Positions 8,938-18,338 of a stretch of DNA of 32,589 nt are shown in pieces. Below the pieces are notes generated by a model, which saw only the letters and a program-made list of their open reading frames with translations, searched no databases and was not told the origin of the DNA. Both the position numbers and the translations under genes were made by a program. Origin of the DNA: Anaerolineales bacterium (GTDB lineage: Bacteria > Chloroflexota > Anaerolineae > E26-bin7); assembly GCA_004377365.1 (NCBI GenBank), contig SOHZ01000056.1, forward strand, positions 1 through 32,589. Reading direction: 5' to 3'. How positions within the stretch are numbered: the stretch's first letter is position 1; every line of letters begins with the position of its first letter.

Positions 8938-10436
8938 TCTCCAAAATTCAGAAGAAATTGCCGATTTCATACGCTTCATACGGTCTGCTGATTATCATTA
9001 TTGTCTATGCGGCATTCTTTATTGCCTACAGCCTGCAGAAATATGCTGCTTTTCAGACTACCGGGTTCGATCTGGGCAATTACGATCAAGCTATGTGGAA
9101 CACCCTGCACGGAAAACCGCTGGCTATGACCACTGTGCAAAGCATCTCCTCTCGCTGGGCCGCTCATTTTGAACCGGTCCTGCTGCTACTTGTTCCCATT
9201 TATGCAATGTTCAGCTTTCCGCAAACACTGCTCATCTTGCAAACGGTTATTGTCGCTCTAGGTGCTGTGCCCATCTTTCTACTGGCCCGCCGAAACCTGG
9301 CCAGTGACCTGGCAGGGCTCGTCTTTGCCGCCGTGTATCTGCTCTTCCCAGCATTGCAAGCTGCCCTCATTTTTGATTTCCACGTGGTGGCTATGGCTCC
9401 CACTTTTCTGAGCTTTGCCTTGTGGTTCCTGGCGACCCGGCGCTATCGTTTGCTGGCAATAATGGCCTTGTTGGCAATGGGTTGCAAAGAAGACATTTCG
9501 TTATCAGTATTGATGATGGGCGTCTACGTATGGCTGGCCCAGCGCCAACGACGCTGGGGAGTAGCCATCATTGTGGTCAGTGGGTTGTGGTTTGCACTGG
9601 TTAACTTGGTGGTCATCCCGGCGACAAGTCCCATCGGAGATAACATTCATCTAACGCGCTATAATCGCTGGGGGGACAGTATGGGGCAGATAATGGGCAA
9701 TTTGCTTTTCCATCCCTCTAATGGCCTCGAGTTTATGTTTTCGGGGGACCGGCTGCGCTATTGGCTGCGCGCTGCTATGCCGGTTGCGTTCACTGCACTC
9801 TTGGACCCTCTCACGTTGTTGATGGCCCTGCCGACAATGGCTATCAACACACTCTCATCTTTTCCCCCCAACTACCAACTGGATAGATTTCATTATTCGG
9901 CAACGATTGTCCCTTTTGTGACGGTAGCCAGCATCAACGGCCTGGCTCGATTCATCAAATTTGCCAAGCCAAAGTTCAAGCACGTCAAGCCTGGCTTTTT
10001 GCGAAACGCGCTGCTGGCAATGGTTTTACTGGTCACCCTGGCCTATCAAGTTCAGTTCGGGCACACACCCATTGGCCGGTATTTCGAATGGCCTGTTGTC
10101 ACCGAGCATCACCGTGAGGCAGAAGCAATGCTCGCGCGAATCCCCCCGCAGGCCGCCGTTGCCGCGCAAAATAACCTGATACCGCATCTGAGCCAGCGTC
10201 AATGGATATTCATCCTTCCCAAGCTATCGCACCGAGACAAACAGGCCGACTACATCGCCTTGGATATGCATAGCAGTCTCTATCCGTATAGCTCTATCGA
10301 AGCGTATTGCGACCAAATCAGTGAATTTCTCGCCAGCTCCGATTACGGGCTGATCTTCGCTGATGACGGACTACTCTTGTTTAAGCGGGATGCCCCTGAT
10401 ATGGCTACTTTTGAGCCGATGTCACCCTGCCAATGA
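8934..10436 (+). CDS. DUF2079 family membrane protein (GT-C-like)
   Basis: A 500-residue polytopic membrane protein that matches the DUF2079 family by several family segments: FDLGNYDQAMWNTLHGKP at about 44-61, HFEPVLLL, FDFHVVAMAP, and GCKEDISL near 183. DUF2079 proteins have GT-C-like topology and are usually regarded as membrane glycosyltransferases, but I know of no defined reaction. The acidic residue of FDLGNYDQ falls in the first outer loop, where GT-C enzymes keep their catalytic Asp. A soluble tail after about residue 395 (AVAAQNNLIPHLSQRQWIF) resembles the outer C-terminal domain of its neighbours. The ATG at 8934 overlaps the upstream stop in an ATGA, which indicates translational coupling. 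About 100 non-coding bases follow. Confidence 0.85.
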   Translation: MISKIQKKLPISYASYGLLIIIIVYAAFFIAYSLQKYAAFQTTGFDLGNYDQAMWNTLHGKPLAMTTVQSISSRWAAHFEPVLLLLVPIYAMFSFPQTLLILQTVIVALGAVPIFLLARRNLASDLAGLVFAAVYLLFPALQAALIFDFHVVAMAPTFLSFALWFLATRRYRLLAIMALLAMGCKEDISLSVLMMGVYVWLAQRQRRWGVAIIVVSGLWFALVNLVVIPATSPIGDNIHLTRYNRWGDSMGQIMGNLLFHPSNGLEFMFSGDRLRYWLRAAMPVAFTALLDPLTLLMALPTMAINTLSSFPPNYQLDRFHYSATIVPFVTVASINGLARFIKFAKPKFKHVKPGFLRNALLAMVLLVTLAYQVQFGHTPIGRYFEWPVVTEHHREAEAMLARIPPQAAVAAQNNLIPHLSQRQWIFILPKLSHRDKQADYIALDMHSSLYPYSSIEAYCDQISEFLASSDYGLIFADDGLLLFKRDAPDMATFEPMSPCQ

Positions 10437-10537
10437 AACCGCTCTTTATTCTTCCCGCCGTTGGCAAATGTTGGTCACGATTTGGCCCAACACAATTTGT
10501 ACCGTAGTAGCAAGGGTAACCTATCGAGGACCATACT

Positions 10538-12142
10538 ATGATGCCACCTGTTAACGAACCGCTGAACAGTTTTCGGTTGAGCCTGACTCTCTCCCGAACT
10601 TTCCACGCTCTGGATACTCGACGCCTGCTGATAGCCATCCTCTTCATGGCTATTTTCACCATGGCCGTGCGCGTGCCGACCGATACCGACACCTGGTGGC
10701 ACCTGCGCAGTGGAGAATACATTCTCAGGACTCATTCTATCCCCCGCCACGACGTCTTCTCGCATACCATGACTGGCAAGTCCTGGATAGATCACGGTTG
10801 GCTAGCCCAGATAGCCATCTATCTGCTCTACACGGCCTTTGGCTATGCCGGCCTGGGTCTGGCCCTGGCCGCTGTAGTCACCCTGGCCTTCGTTTTCGTC
10901 TTCTTGCAGAGCGAAGAGAACCTCTATCTGAGAGCTTTCATCGCTGTGCTGGCAGCCATCACCTCAGCCGTGGTTTGGATCGTCCGCCCGCAGATAGTCT
11001 CCTTCCTGTTGACGGCTGTCTTCTCCTACATTCTCTATCTGTACAAGCGAAAAGGGCGCAATTACCTGTTCCTGATACCCCTGCTGATCGTCCTCTGGGT
11101 GAACGTGCATGGGGCCTTTATCACCGGCTTTATTCTCCTGGGCTGCTACGTCATCGGTGAGGTTCTGAACAACCTGTTGGGACACACAGACGATAGGGTC
11201 CTCAGTTTCGGCGAGATCGCTTCCCTGATCAAAGTGTCCCTCATCGCCCTGGTAGTGCTCGTGATCAACCCCAACACCTACCAGATGTATTTGTATCCCT
11301 TCAAAACAGTGGGCATCGGCGCTTTGCGAGACTATATCCAGGAGTGGGCCTCACCGGACTTTCACCAGTTCCACCTTCATCCTTTCGTCTGGATGGTGCT
11401 ACTGATCCTGGCCGCCGTTGGGCTCTCACGCCGGCGCATTGACTTCACCGATCTGGTCCTGACCTCGTTCTTCTGCTACATGGCGCTTTGGGCCGGTCGG
11501 AACATCGCCCTCTTCGCCCTGGTGGCTGCCCCTGTCCTCATGAGATACGGGGCTGAGGCTATAAGGACGCTATGGGAGGCCATACGAGCTTATGATGTCG
11601 AGCAAGGCATCTTGAGCCAATTGGGACGCAAACAAATTGCTCCCGGACCGTGGTTAACTGGGCTCAACTGGCTTATCCTGATCCTGTTGTTGTCGCTGTG
11701 TGCTCTCAAGGTCTACCAGCCTCTCAGGTCCGAGGTCAACCTGGCTGCACAGGAAAAGTATCTTCCTGTGGAAGCAGTTCGTTTCATCCGCGCCAATAAT
11801 CTGCCTGGCCCGATGTTCAACAGCTACAACTGGGGCGGGTATCTGATCTGGCATCTGTACCCCGACTATCCAGTCTTTATTGACGGGCGGACAGATCTCT
11901 ACGACGATGAATTTATCCGGGAATACGTGAAAGTAACCCTGGCCAGGCCGGGCTGGCGTGAGGTTCTGGACCGGTATGAAGTGAACTTTATCTTGATCGA
12001 GAGCGACAGCATCCTGGCTGCTTTCCTGGCCGAGGGTGATGAGTGGCAATCGGTCCATGCCGATACTATCGCTAACGTATTTCTCCGTAACACTCCCCGG
12101 AACCGAGACCTCCTGTCCAAACTTCTGGGAAGCAGGCAATGA
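10538..12142 (+). CDS. Polytopic membrane protein with DTDTWWHL motif, probable GT-C glycosyltransferase
   Basis: A 534-residue membrane protein. Its signature is DTDTWWHLRSGEYI from residue 49, followed by RHDVFSHT and SWIDHGWLAQI. Uncharacterised GT-C-like proteins of many bacteria share this arrangement of an acidic motif plus WWHL in the first outer loop. About ten further helices follow, then a soluble C-terminal part from about 415. That part holds NSYNWGGYLIW near 429 and FIDGRTDLYDDEF, a conserved block of the same family whose role is unknown. The start is supported by GAGGA at 10526-10530, seven bases before the first of two adjacent ATG codons; the second ATG at 10541 is also possible. 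The downstream gene overlaps by 4 bases. Sugar and acceptor are unknown. Confidence 0.78.
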   Translation: MMPPVNEPLNSFRLSLTLSRTFHALDTRRLLIAILFMAIFTMAVRVPTDTDTWWHLRSGEYILRTHSIPRHDVFSHTMTGKSWIDHGWLAQIAIYLLYTAFGYAGLGLALAAVVTLAFVFVFLQSEENLYLRAFIAVLAAITSAVVWIVRPQIVSFLLTAVFSYILYLYKRKGRNYLFLIPLLIVLWVNVHGAFITGFILLGCYVIGEVLNNLLGHTDDRVLSFGEIASLIKVSLIALVVLVINPNTYQMYLYPFKTVGIGALRDYIQEWASPDFHQFHLHPFVWMVLLILAAVGLSRRRIDFTDLVLTSFFCYMALWAGRNIALFALVAAPVLMRYGAEAIRTLWEAIRAYDVEQGILSQLGRKQIAPGPWLTGLNWLILILLLSLCALKVYQPLRSEVNLAAQEKYLPVEAVRFIRANNLPGPMFNSYNWGGYLIWHLYPDYPVFIDGRTDLYDDEFIREYVKVTLARPGWREVLDRYEVNFILIESDSILAAFLAEGDEWQSVHADTIANVFLRNTPRNRDLLSKLLGSRQ

Positions 12143-13356
12143 CAAAACCCGGCACTCGGTTATCCTTTGCCCAATCTATCAAATTCCGTTTGCAGCCCCA
12201 CAGCGGGTTTCTGCTGATCCTGTCGCTGTTCGTCTCCTTCCGCCTGATGATGGCCATGGCCTATCCCCCGGAGGCTCTGACCAGCTACAGCGACTATGCC
12301 TATTTCTACGACCTGGCTGACCTGGTACGTCAAGGCTACTACCCGTTGCTTCATTATTGGTACGAATACCCGCCCATATTCCCTTACCTCTCGCAGGCTG
12401 TCTACGCCGTCACCAGTGGCTATCACGCTTATGCCACCCTCTTGGCTGCGGTCATGCTCATCTTCGAGGCTGGTAATCTGGTCCTTCTTTACCTGATCGC
12501 CAATGAAATCCACGACAAGGAAACCAGCCTGAAAGTAGCCTGGATGTACTCTTGCCTCTTGGTGCCGGTTTTCTTTTTGTGGAACGGTCTTGACAGCCTA
12601 TCCCTCTTTTTCACGTTGCTCTCCCTTTTGTGGTTGCTGCGGAACCGCCATGCCCACTCGGCGGTGGCTCTGGGTCTGGGGCTGATGACCAAGTACCTGC
12701 CTGGCATCCTGCTGGCCACTGTCTGGCGCTTCGTCAAGCGCAAAAGGGCCCTGATCTACACTCTGATCGTAGCCGTAGTGGCTATGGCCATCATCCTGCC
12801 CTTTGCTATCGCTAGCCCTTCTTACACCCTGGCTTCCCTGCGCAGCCAGGCCAGCAAATCGTCGTGGCAGACCGTATGGGCTCTCATTGACGGCAACTAC
12901 ACTACCGGCCTCTTCGGTCCTGTGGCCGATCACCTTGACCCGACCAGAGCTGGCCTCCAACTACACAATCCCTCCAGGATACCCTGGTTTATCACCGTGC
13001 CCCTGTTCGCCCTGATCTATCTTTACCTCTTCAGCCGATCAATTGATACCAGGGATAAAGGGGCGTTGCTGAGTTTCACTGGAATGACCCTCTGTCTCTT
13101 CTTCCTTTGGTCCAAGGGTTGGAGCCCCCAATGGCAGGTGATGCTCATTCCATTGATCCTGCTGGTTTTTCCCAACGGGCACGGTGTACTCTATTGTCTT
13201 GTTCTAGGTTTTGTCAATTTTCTGGAGTGGCCGGTCATTCTCTCCAGGGGGTTGAACCGTTTGTTGATGGTCACAGTGCCCCTCAGAACCCTGCTTATTC
13301 TTTTACTGCTACTAGAGTTTTATCGGCAATCGAGGGGGCTCAAGACTGGTGGGTGA
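12139..13356 (+). CDS. GT87/GT-C-like membrane glycosyltransferase
   Basis: A 405-residue polytopic membrane protein, shorter than most neighbours and without a large soluble tail. After the first helix it has SDYAYFYD (51-58), then YEYPPIFPYL from residue 75. A GLMTKYLPGILL segment near 180 resembles the substrate-contacting Lys region of mannosyltransferase-like GT-C families. About nine to ten helices fill the protein, and SKGWSPQWQVML lies in a late loop. These features suggest a polyprenyl-phosphate-mannose-type transferase of the GT87 or related class, but the assignment to a numbered family is tentative. The ATG overlaps the previous stop in an ATGA, so translation is probably coupled. 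A 62-base non-coding spacer follows. Confidence 0.75.
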   Translation: MTKPGTRLSFAQSIKFRLQPHSGFLLILSLFVSFRLMMAMAYPPEALTSYSDYAYFYDLADLVRQGYYPLLHYWYEYPPIFPYLSQAVYAVTSGYHAYATLLAAVMLIFEAGNLVLLYLIANEIHDKETSLKVAWMYSCLLVPVFFLWNGLDSLSLFFTLLSLLWLLRNRHAHSAVALGLGLMTKYLPGILLATVWRFVKRKRALIYTLIVAVVAMAIILPFAIASPSYTLASLRSQASKSSWQTVWALIDGNYTTGLFGPVADHLDPTRAGLQLHNPSRIPWFITVPLFALIYLYLFSRSIDTRDKGALLSFTGMTLCLFFLWSKGWSPQWQVMLIPLILLVFPNGHGVLYCLVLGFVNFLEWPVILSRGLNRLLMVTVPLRTLLILLLLLEFYRQSRGLKTGG

Positions 13357-13418
13357 GAAAGTAGGATGTATGCCATGAGGGGCAACGGCCTGCAGCCCAT
13401 TCCCTACGACCTCTCACC

Positions 13419-14708
13419 ATGAAAAGCCGAATTCTGGAGAGGCTGAAAGTGAAGCGACTCACCTTGCAGCGAAAACCCGTCGAGTCCAACCTAAAAGCTA
13501 CCCCCCGCCCCCTGATGGTGGCCCTGGTGAGCATCCTCGTCGTGGCCGTGATTTTGCTGGATGCCTACGCGACCTACATCGTCTTCACCTCGAAATTCCC
13601 CGGGGCGAACGACTTTTACTCCCGCTGGGCAGGCGGACGGGCCTTCCTCGTTGATGGCCTGAATCCCTACTCCGATGAGGTGACCCACAGGATACAACTG
13701 GGCATGTACGGCCACCTGGCCGAAGAGGGTGCTGATCAGGTAGCCTTTGCTTATCCCCTGTACACCGTTTACCTGTTCTTACCCTTGAGCTTGATTTCTT
13801 CCTATCCCCAGGCTCAGGCCATCTGGCAGGTTATCCTGGAGTTCGCTCTGCTCATGGGTGTCTTCTTCATCTTCAGAATCTACCGCTGGCAACCGAAACC
13901 CTGGCTCCTGGTGATCACCTGCTTCTGGAGTATCCTGTTTTATCCTGGAGCTCGTAGCATCATCCTAGGACAGTTTGCCATCGTGGTCTTTGCCTTTATC
14001 GCCCTGGCCCTGTGGGCCGTTAAGGAGAGCAAAGACATCCTGGCTGGATTGTGTCTGGCCCTGTCCACCATCAAACCTCAGATGGTCTTTCTGCTGATCC
14101 CCCTGCTCCTTCTGTGGGCTATCTATCACCGGCGATGGCGAGTAATGGGCAGCTTTGTCATCGCCATGACCGTTTTAGTGCTCTCTTCCTTGCTGCTGGT
14201 ACCCACCTGGATCGCCGACTTTTTCACCTGGATGAGCAAGTATCCCAGTTATACGGCCATCGGCTCACCTATCTGGACGCTTACCCATTACTTTTTCCCC
14301 CAACTGGGTACGCCGGTGGAAATCGTGATTTCTCTGCTGGTGCTGGGTTACCTGCTCTATACCTGGCGAGGGGCGGTTAACGGGAGCTGGCTAGAGTTCG
14401 ATTGGGGCGTGGCCATGACTCTCATCGTCACCAACCTGGTCGCCCTGCGCACGGCGACCACCAATTATGTGGTGTTGCTCATGCCCACCTTCATTGTCTT
14501 CAAAACCCTTGAAAAGCGTTTCCGGCGACGGGGGGCAATGCTCATCGCCCTCATCGAATTGCTGCTGCTGATCGGCTTCTGGGTCCTGTTTGCCATGACT
14601 GTCGTCGGCGACTACGAACATCCGGTCATGTATCTGCCTCTGCCCATCGGGCTATGGCTGATTTTCGTCGCCGCCAAACCTCACCTCACCAGACTGACTG
14701 TCGAGTAG
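13419..14708 (+). CDS. GT87 (DUF2029)-family membrane glycosyltransferase
   Basis: A 429-residue polytopic protein. A 30-residue basic cytoplasmic N-terminus leads into the first helix. The outer loop carries NDFYSRWAGGRAFLVDGLNP (64-83), then FAYPLYTVYLFLPL near 109-122, GQFAIVVFAF, and LSTIKPQMVFLL near 218. This set is typical of the GT87/DUF2029 family (formerly DUF2029), whose characterised mycobacterial member PimE transfers mannose from polyprenyl-phosphate-mannose. By analogy this enzyme probably adds a hexose to a membrane-anchored acceptor outside the cell, but the sugar is not shown by the sequence. No strong ribosome binding site is visible before the ATG, and the next gene starts at the base after its stop. 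Confidence 0.85.
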   Translation: MKSRILERLKVKRLTLQRKPVESNLKATPRPLMVALVSILVVAVILLDAYATYIVFTSKFPGANDFYSRWAGGRAFLVDGLNPYSDEVTHRIQLGMYGHLAEEGADQVAFAYPLYTVYLFLPLSLISSYPQAQAIWQVILEFALLMGVFFIFRIYRWQPKPWLLVITCFWSILFYPGARSIILGQFAIVVFAFIALALWAVKESKDILAGLCLALSTIKPQMVFLLIPLLLLWAIYHRRWRVMGSFVIAMTVLVLSSLLLVPTWIADFFTWMSKYPSYTAIGSPIWTLTHYFFPQLGTPVEIVISLLVLGYLLYTWRGAVNGSWLEFDWGVAMTLIVTNLVALRTATTNYVVLLMPTFIVFKTLEKRFRRRGAMLIALIELLLLIGFWVLFAMTVVGDYEHPVMYLPLPIGLWLIFVAAKPHLTRLTVE

Positions 14709-16712
14709 ATGCCTATGAATGAGAATTCCAATGCCAGGTGGTTGATAGCTGTTTCAGTTGCCGTCGTCTGGGTCTTTGCCATCTACGCCCTTTACTATTG
14801 GGCCCATAAGCCCTTCTCTGGAGCCAATTTGGTGATCATACTGGACATCGTTGTCTGGCTTGGACTGCTGCTGGTGGCTACGGCCCTGGGGCAGTTGAGC
14901 AGGCGTTGGTTTGATTACAGCAATCCTCTGGAGGAGATTGTCTTCAGCGCAGCCCTGGGGCTGGGGGCGCTGTCTTTGCTCACTTTCGGCCTGGGGCTGG
15001 TCGGACTCTTCCACCGCTGGCTCTTTTGGCTCCTGCTTCTCCTTCTGGCTGTCATCCTCTACCCCCAGATTAGGGCCATGGCCAACACATTGCGAGAAGG
15101 ACCCATCTTGCCCACCGGCACCCGCCTCAATCGGACCCTGGCTATCTATTTGGGTTTCATCTTGATTTTGACCTTCTTCCGGTGCCTGAGCCCGCCCACC
15201 GCCTGGGACAGCCAGGTCTACCATCTGACGGCCCCCAAACTCTACCTGCAAGCCCACCGCCTCCCGGTGGACATTGACATCCCATATCTGGGCTTCCCAC
15301 CGCTGCTGGAAATGCTGTTCACGGCCGGGCTGCTTCTCAAAGGCGACATCGTGGCCAGGCTGATCCACTACGCCTACGGCTTCTTGACCCTATTGGCTCT
15401 GTTTGCCTTTGCCCGAAGATACTTCAACCATAAAGTGGCCTGGTTTTCAATGGCCATCCTCTATTCAGTCCCCTCCCTGGTTCTCATCTCGACCTGGGCC
15501 TACGTTGATTTGGGGCTGATTTTCTACGAATTCACCGCCTTCTACGCCTTAATGAGATGGCTGGAGGCCAGGGACAAAAGGTGGCTGTCCCTGATGGCGA
15601 TCCTCTGCGGGCTGGCCATGGGTGTCAAATACACCAGCGTCATCTTGCCCATAACTCTCGCTCTCATTATTGCCTTAAGAGGCCAGCAGGAGGGCCTGAA
15701 GGAGACGGCCAAAGCCATACTCTTTTTCGGTCTGCTGACCATCATGGTGGCTTCGCCCTGGTACCTCAAGAACTTTTTCTCCACTGGCAATCCTTTCTAT
15801 CCCTTCTTCTTTAGTGGGATCTACTGGGATGAATTCCGGGCCTGGTGGTACAGCCGCGCCGGGACTGGCCTGGCTTTCACTGCTCCCTGGCGTTTGCTCA
15901 TCGCTCCCTGGGAGATGACTGTCCTGGGCATCCAGGGCACGGGAAGATACGACGCCACCATCGGCCCTATCCTGTTGACTGTGATCCCCCTGCTGGCTCT
16001 GGTCTGGAGGAAAATCACGCTGGAGGAACGCCGCATCATCGGTTATGCCCTTCTGGTTTGCCTCATCCAGTATCTCTTCTGGCTCTATGGCGTGACCCAA
16101 TCGGCCCTTCTAGTTCAGACCAGATTGCTGTTCCCCATTTTTGCCTTGTTGGCCCTTTTGGCCGGCTATACTGTGGAAAGGTTGGCTCTTCTGACGAGAC
16201 GAGCCTTCTCCCTGCAATGGTTTGTCACCGCTGTGCTCCTTCTTGCCCTGGGTCTGAATGCTCTGTCCAGCGCTTTCCAATTCATCAGCGACTCACCCCT
16301 GCGCTATGTGACTGGCTTCGAGTCGAAGGAGAGCTATCTGACCCGTCATCTGGGCCTGTATTACACCACCGTGGTCTACATCAATGAGAACCTGTCGCCC
16401 TCGGCCAAAATCTTGTTCCTGTGGGAGCCGCGCAGCTACTACTGTCAGCGCGACTGCTGGCCCGACGCCATCCTTGACAAATTCAAGCACCTGACCTATA
16501 AATATCATGATGCGGAAGGAATTGCCGACTATCTCCACCGAGAGGGAGTGACCCACCTGCTGCTATACCAAACTGGTCTGGAGGTTATCCTGGAAGCCCA
16601 GTTCGATCCCATCACTCCAGAGGATGTGGCTACTTTGGCTGCCCTTCAAGAAGACTACCTGCGCCTGATACACGACGAAGGCGGCGCCTATTTGCTGTAC
16701 GAGTTGAAATGA
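14709..16712 (+). CDS. Large GT-C-type membrane glycosyltransferase (PPTAWDSQVYHL type)
   Basis: A 667-residue polytopic membrane protein, the longest pure glycosyltransferase in the cluster. It begins with several helices (about 10-150) that have no counterpart in the smaller paralogs. The conserved block SPPTAWDSQVYHLTAPKLYL follows at about 160-180, with a lone acidic residue (WD) in the outer loop, then PYLGFPPLLEMLF. A long helical core and a soluble tail from about 555 (SAKILFLWEPRSYYCQRDCW) complete it. Two nearby Cys residues in that tail could pair outside the cell. The ATG immediately follows the upstream TAG; a second in-frame ATG lies six bases further on. The architecture fits a polyprenyl-phosphate-sugar-dependent transferase; function beyond that is unknown. 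Confidence 0.8.
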   Translation: MPMNENSNARWLIAVSVAVVWVFAIYALYYWAHKPFSGANLVIILDIVVWLGLLLVATALGQLSRRWFDYSNPLEEIVFSAALGLGALSLLTFGLGLVGLFHRWLFWLLLLLLAVILYPQIRAMANTLREGPILPTGTRLNRTLAIYLGFILILTFFRCLSPPTAWDSQVYHLTAPKLYLQAHRLPVDIDIPYLGFPPLLEMLFTAGLLLKGDIVARLIHYAYGFLTLLALFAFARRYFNHKVAWFSMAILYSVPSLVLISTWAYVDLGLIFYEFTAFYALMRWLEARDKRWLSLMAILCGLAMGVKYTSVILPITLALIIALRGQQEGLKETAKAILFFGLLTIMVASPWYLKNFFSTGNPFYPFFFSGIYWDEFRAWWYSRAGTGLAFTAPWRLLIAPWEMTVLGIQGTGRYDATIGPILLTVIPLLALVWRKITLEERRIIGYALLVCLIQYLFWLYGVTQSALLVQTRLLFPIFALLALLAGYTVERLALLTRRAFSLQWFVTAVLLLALGLNALSSAFQFISDSPLRYVTGFESKESYLTRHLGLYYTTVVYINENLSPSAKILFLWEPRSYYCQRDCWPDAILDKFKHLTYKYHDAEGIADYLHREGVTHLLLYQTGLEVILEAQFDPITPEDVATLAALQEDYLRLIHDEGGAYLLYELK

Positions 16713-16745
16713 TCTGTTGGGCACAGGGATGCATAAGGGATTGAC

Positions 16746-18308
16746 ATGGCGGCTCTGTTAGAAAAGCTGAGATTGAATAAAGAGAAGGTCTCGCTGGTAG
16801 CCATTCTTCTGCTGGCGCTGGTCCTGCGCCTTATTAACCTGGGTGGTCGTAACTTGTGGTACGACGAAGCCTTCGCCGTCCTCTACGCTGAAAAGTCCCT
16901 GGCGACGATGCTTTACGGCACTGTGACCCAGGTCGAGGGCGCTGCAGCCGATGTACATCCGCTTTTCTTCTACTCGATACTGCACGCCTGGATGCGTGCC
17001 GTCGGTCAATCGCCGGTCGCCGTACGCGCTCTGTCGGTATTACTGGGTGTCGCCACCGTGGCGATGACCTATCTCCTGGCCCGACGTCTCTTCGACCGGC
17101 GAGCCGGGCTGGCGACGGCAGCCATCGTGGCCATCGCCCCCTTCCACGTCTATTACTCGCAAGAGGCGCGCATGTACGCCTTGCTCGGCTTTGCGGCCAT
17201 TGCGATGACGTATTTCTTCGTACGTGCCTGGGCTGGTGGTAGTTGGGGGCACTGGGTCGCTTTTGGCATTTTTAGCGCGATGACGCTATATGCGCATAAC
17301 CTGGGCTTCACATTCGTGGCCGGGCTAGACTTGGGGGTGCTGTGGGCCTGGCTTCGACCAGGTGCCCCGCGCTGGCGCAACCTCCGCCCGGTTCTGCTAT
17401 TGCATCTACTCATCGTCGGCCTGTTTGCTCCCTGGCTGGCGGTGATGCCGAGCCAGTTCAGCAAAATCCAACAGGCATATTGGGTGGAACAACCCGGTGT
17501 CGTCAAACTCATTCAGACCATCCTCATCTTTCACTTCGCCTACGATAATCAATCCCTCCCCCGCTGGTTGTTGTCCCCAGCCCTCTTCTTCAGCTTGCTG
17601 GTTCTGACCGTGGTTGCCTTCGAACTTGTCCGGCGACGCACGCCCCCTGGCTCACAGCTTTCATTCCCCACTCCTTACTTCCTGCTCCTGTCTCTGACGC
17701 TCACCCCTATCCTTCTCACTTTCCTCGTCTCACAGATTCGACCTATCTACATTGTCCGCGCGCTGCTGCCGTCGGCACTGACGTATTATACGCTGGTCGT
17801 CGGCGTGCTCGTCGTTGGATGCGTGCCTAAACCGGTCAAATGGGGACTGCTGTTGCCGTCAGCAGTGATTGTCGCTGTATCGCTGGTGCATCACTACAGC
17901 TACGCGCAATTCCCCCGCCCGCCGTTCGACCAGGCCGTGACTTACCTGCGGGAGAACTATCAGTTGGGCGATGCCATTGTGCACGACAACAAACTCACTT
18001 TCTTCCCCTGTCACTACTACGATCGGGAGTTGCCCCAGGCTTTCATGGCCGACCCGCAGGGTGCGGGCAGTGATACCCTGGCTTTGCCCACCCAGGAAGC
18101 TTTGGGTCTTCTGGCCAGCCGGACTATGGAAGAAGGTACGGCGGGCAGCCAGCGCGTCTGGTTCGTCATCCTCCAGCGCGCCTTCGCCGAATACAAGGGG
18201 TTGGGCCACCCTCAGCCACCTCACAAAGCCTGGTTGGAGGAACGCTATCACCTGGTTGAGACGGTGGCTTTCAATGACTTGCACGTCTACCTGTATGAAA
18301 CACCCTAA
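16746..18308 (+). CDS. ArnT/PMT-like (GT39-type) membrane glycosyltransferase
   Basis: A 520-residue polytopic enzyme, the third close paralog of the genes at 2794 and 7387. The first helix leads into NLWYDEAFAV (D40, E41). ADVHPLFFYSILHAWM follows, then YYSQEARMYALLG at about 135-147 and TLYAHNLGFTF, all typical of the subfamily. The soluble C-terminal domain starts near 395 (LGDAIVHDNKLTFFPCHYY) after a RPPFDQAVTYL segment that matches the KPP segment of the other two. AAGGGA at 16735-16740, five bases before the ATG, supports the start. A perfect small hairpin directly follows the stop. Predicted to transfer a sugar from a lipid carrier to an outer acceptor; specificity unknown. Confidence 0.86.
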   Translation: MAALLEKLRLNKEKVSLVAILLLALVLRLINLGGRNLWYDEAFAVLYAEKSLATMLYGTVTQVEGAAADVHPLFFYSILHAWMRAVGQSPVAVRALSVLLGVATVAMTYLLARRLFDRRAGLATAAIVAIAPFHVYYSQEARMYALLGFAAIAMTYFFVRAWAGGSWGHWVAFGIFSAMTLYAHNLGFTFVAGLDLGVLWAWLRPGAPRWRNLRPVLLLHLLIVGLFAPWLAVMPSQFSKIQQAYWVEQPGVVKLIQTILIFHFAYDNQSLPRWLLSPALFFSLLVLTVVAFELVRRRTPPGSQLSFPTPYFLLLSLTLTPILLTFLVSQIRPIYIVRALLPSALTYYTLVVGVLVVGCVPKPVKWGLLLPSAVIVAVSLVHHYSYAQFPRPPFDQAVTYLRENYQLGDAIVHDNKLTFFPCHYYDRELPQAFMADPQGAGSDTLALPTQEALGLLASRTMEEGTAGSQRVWFVILQRAFAEYKGLGHPQPPHKAWLEERYHLVETVAFNDLHVYLYETP

Positions 18309-18322
18309 GGGCAAAAGCCCTT
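18307..18322 (+). repeat. Small perfect hairpin after stop codon
   Basis: AAGGGC and GCCCTT form a perfect 6-base stem with an AAAA loop, overlapping the end of the upstream stop codon by two bases. There is no T-run after it, so it is at most a weak terminator or a processing/pausing hairpin. It covers a TTG (18321) that would otherwise be an alternative start for the next gene, which argues for the ATG at 18339 instead. Confidence 0.5.
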
Positions 18323-18338
18323 GACCTGGGAAACTGCC

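Noticed and set aside
18321-18338. TTG at 18321 as start of the NAEDSH-type glycosyltransferase
   Set aside because: It lies in the 3' arm of a perfect hairpin, whereas an ATG 18 bases downstream is free and gives a normal N-terminus.
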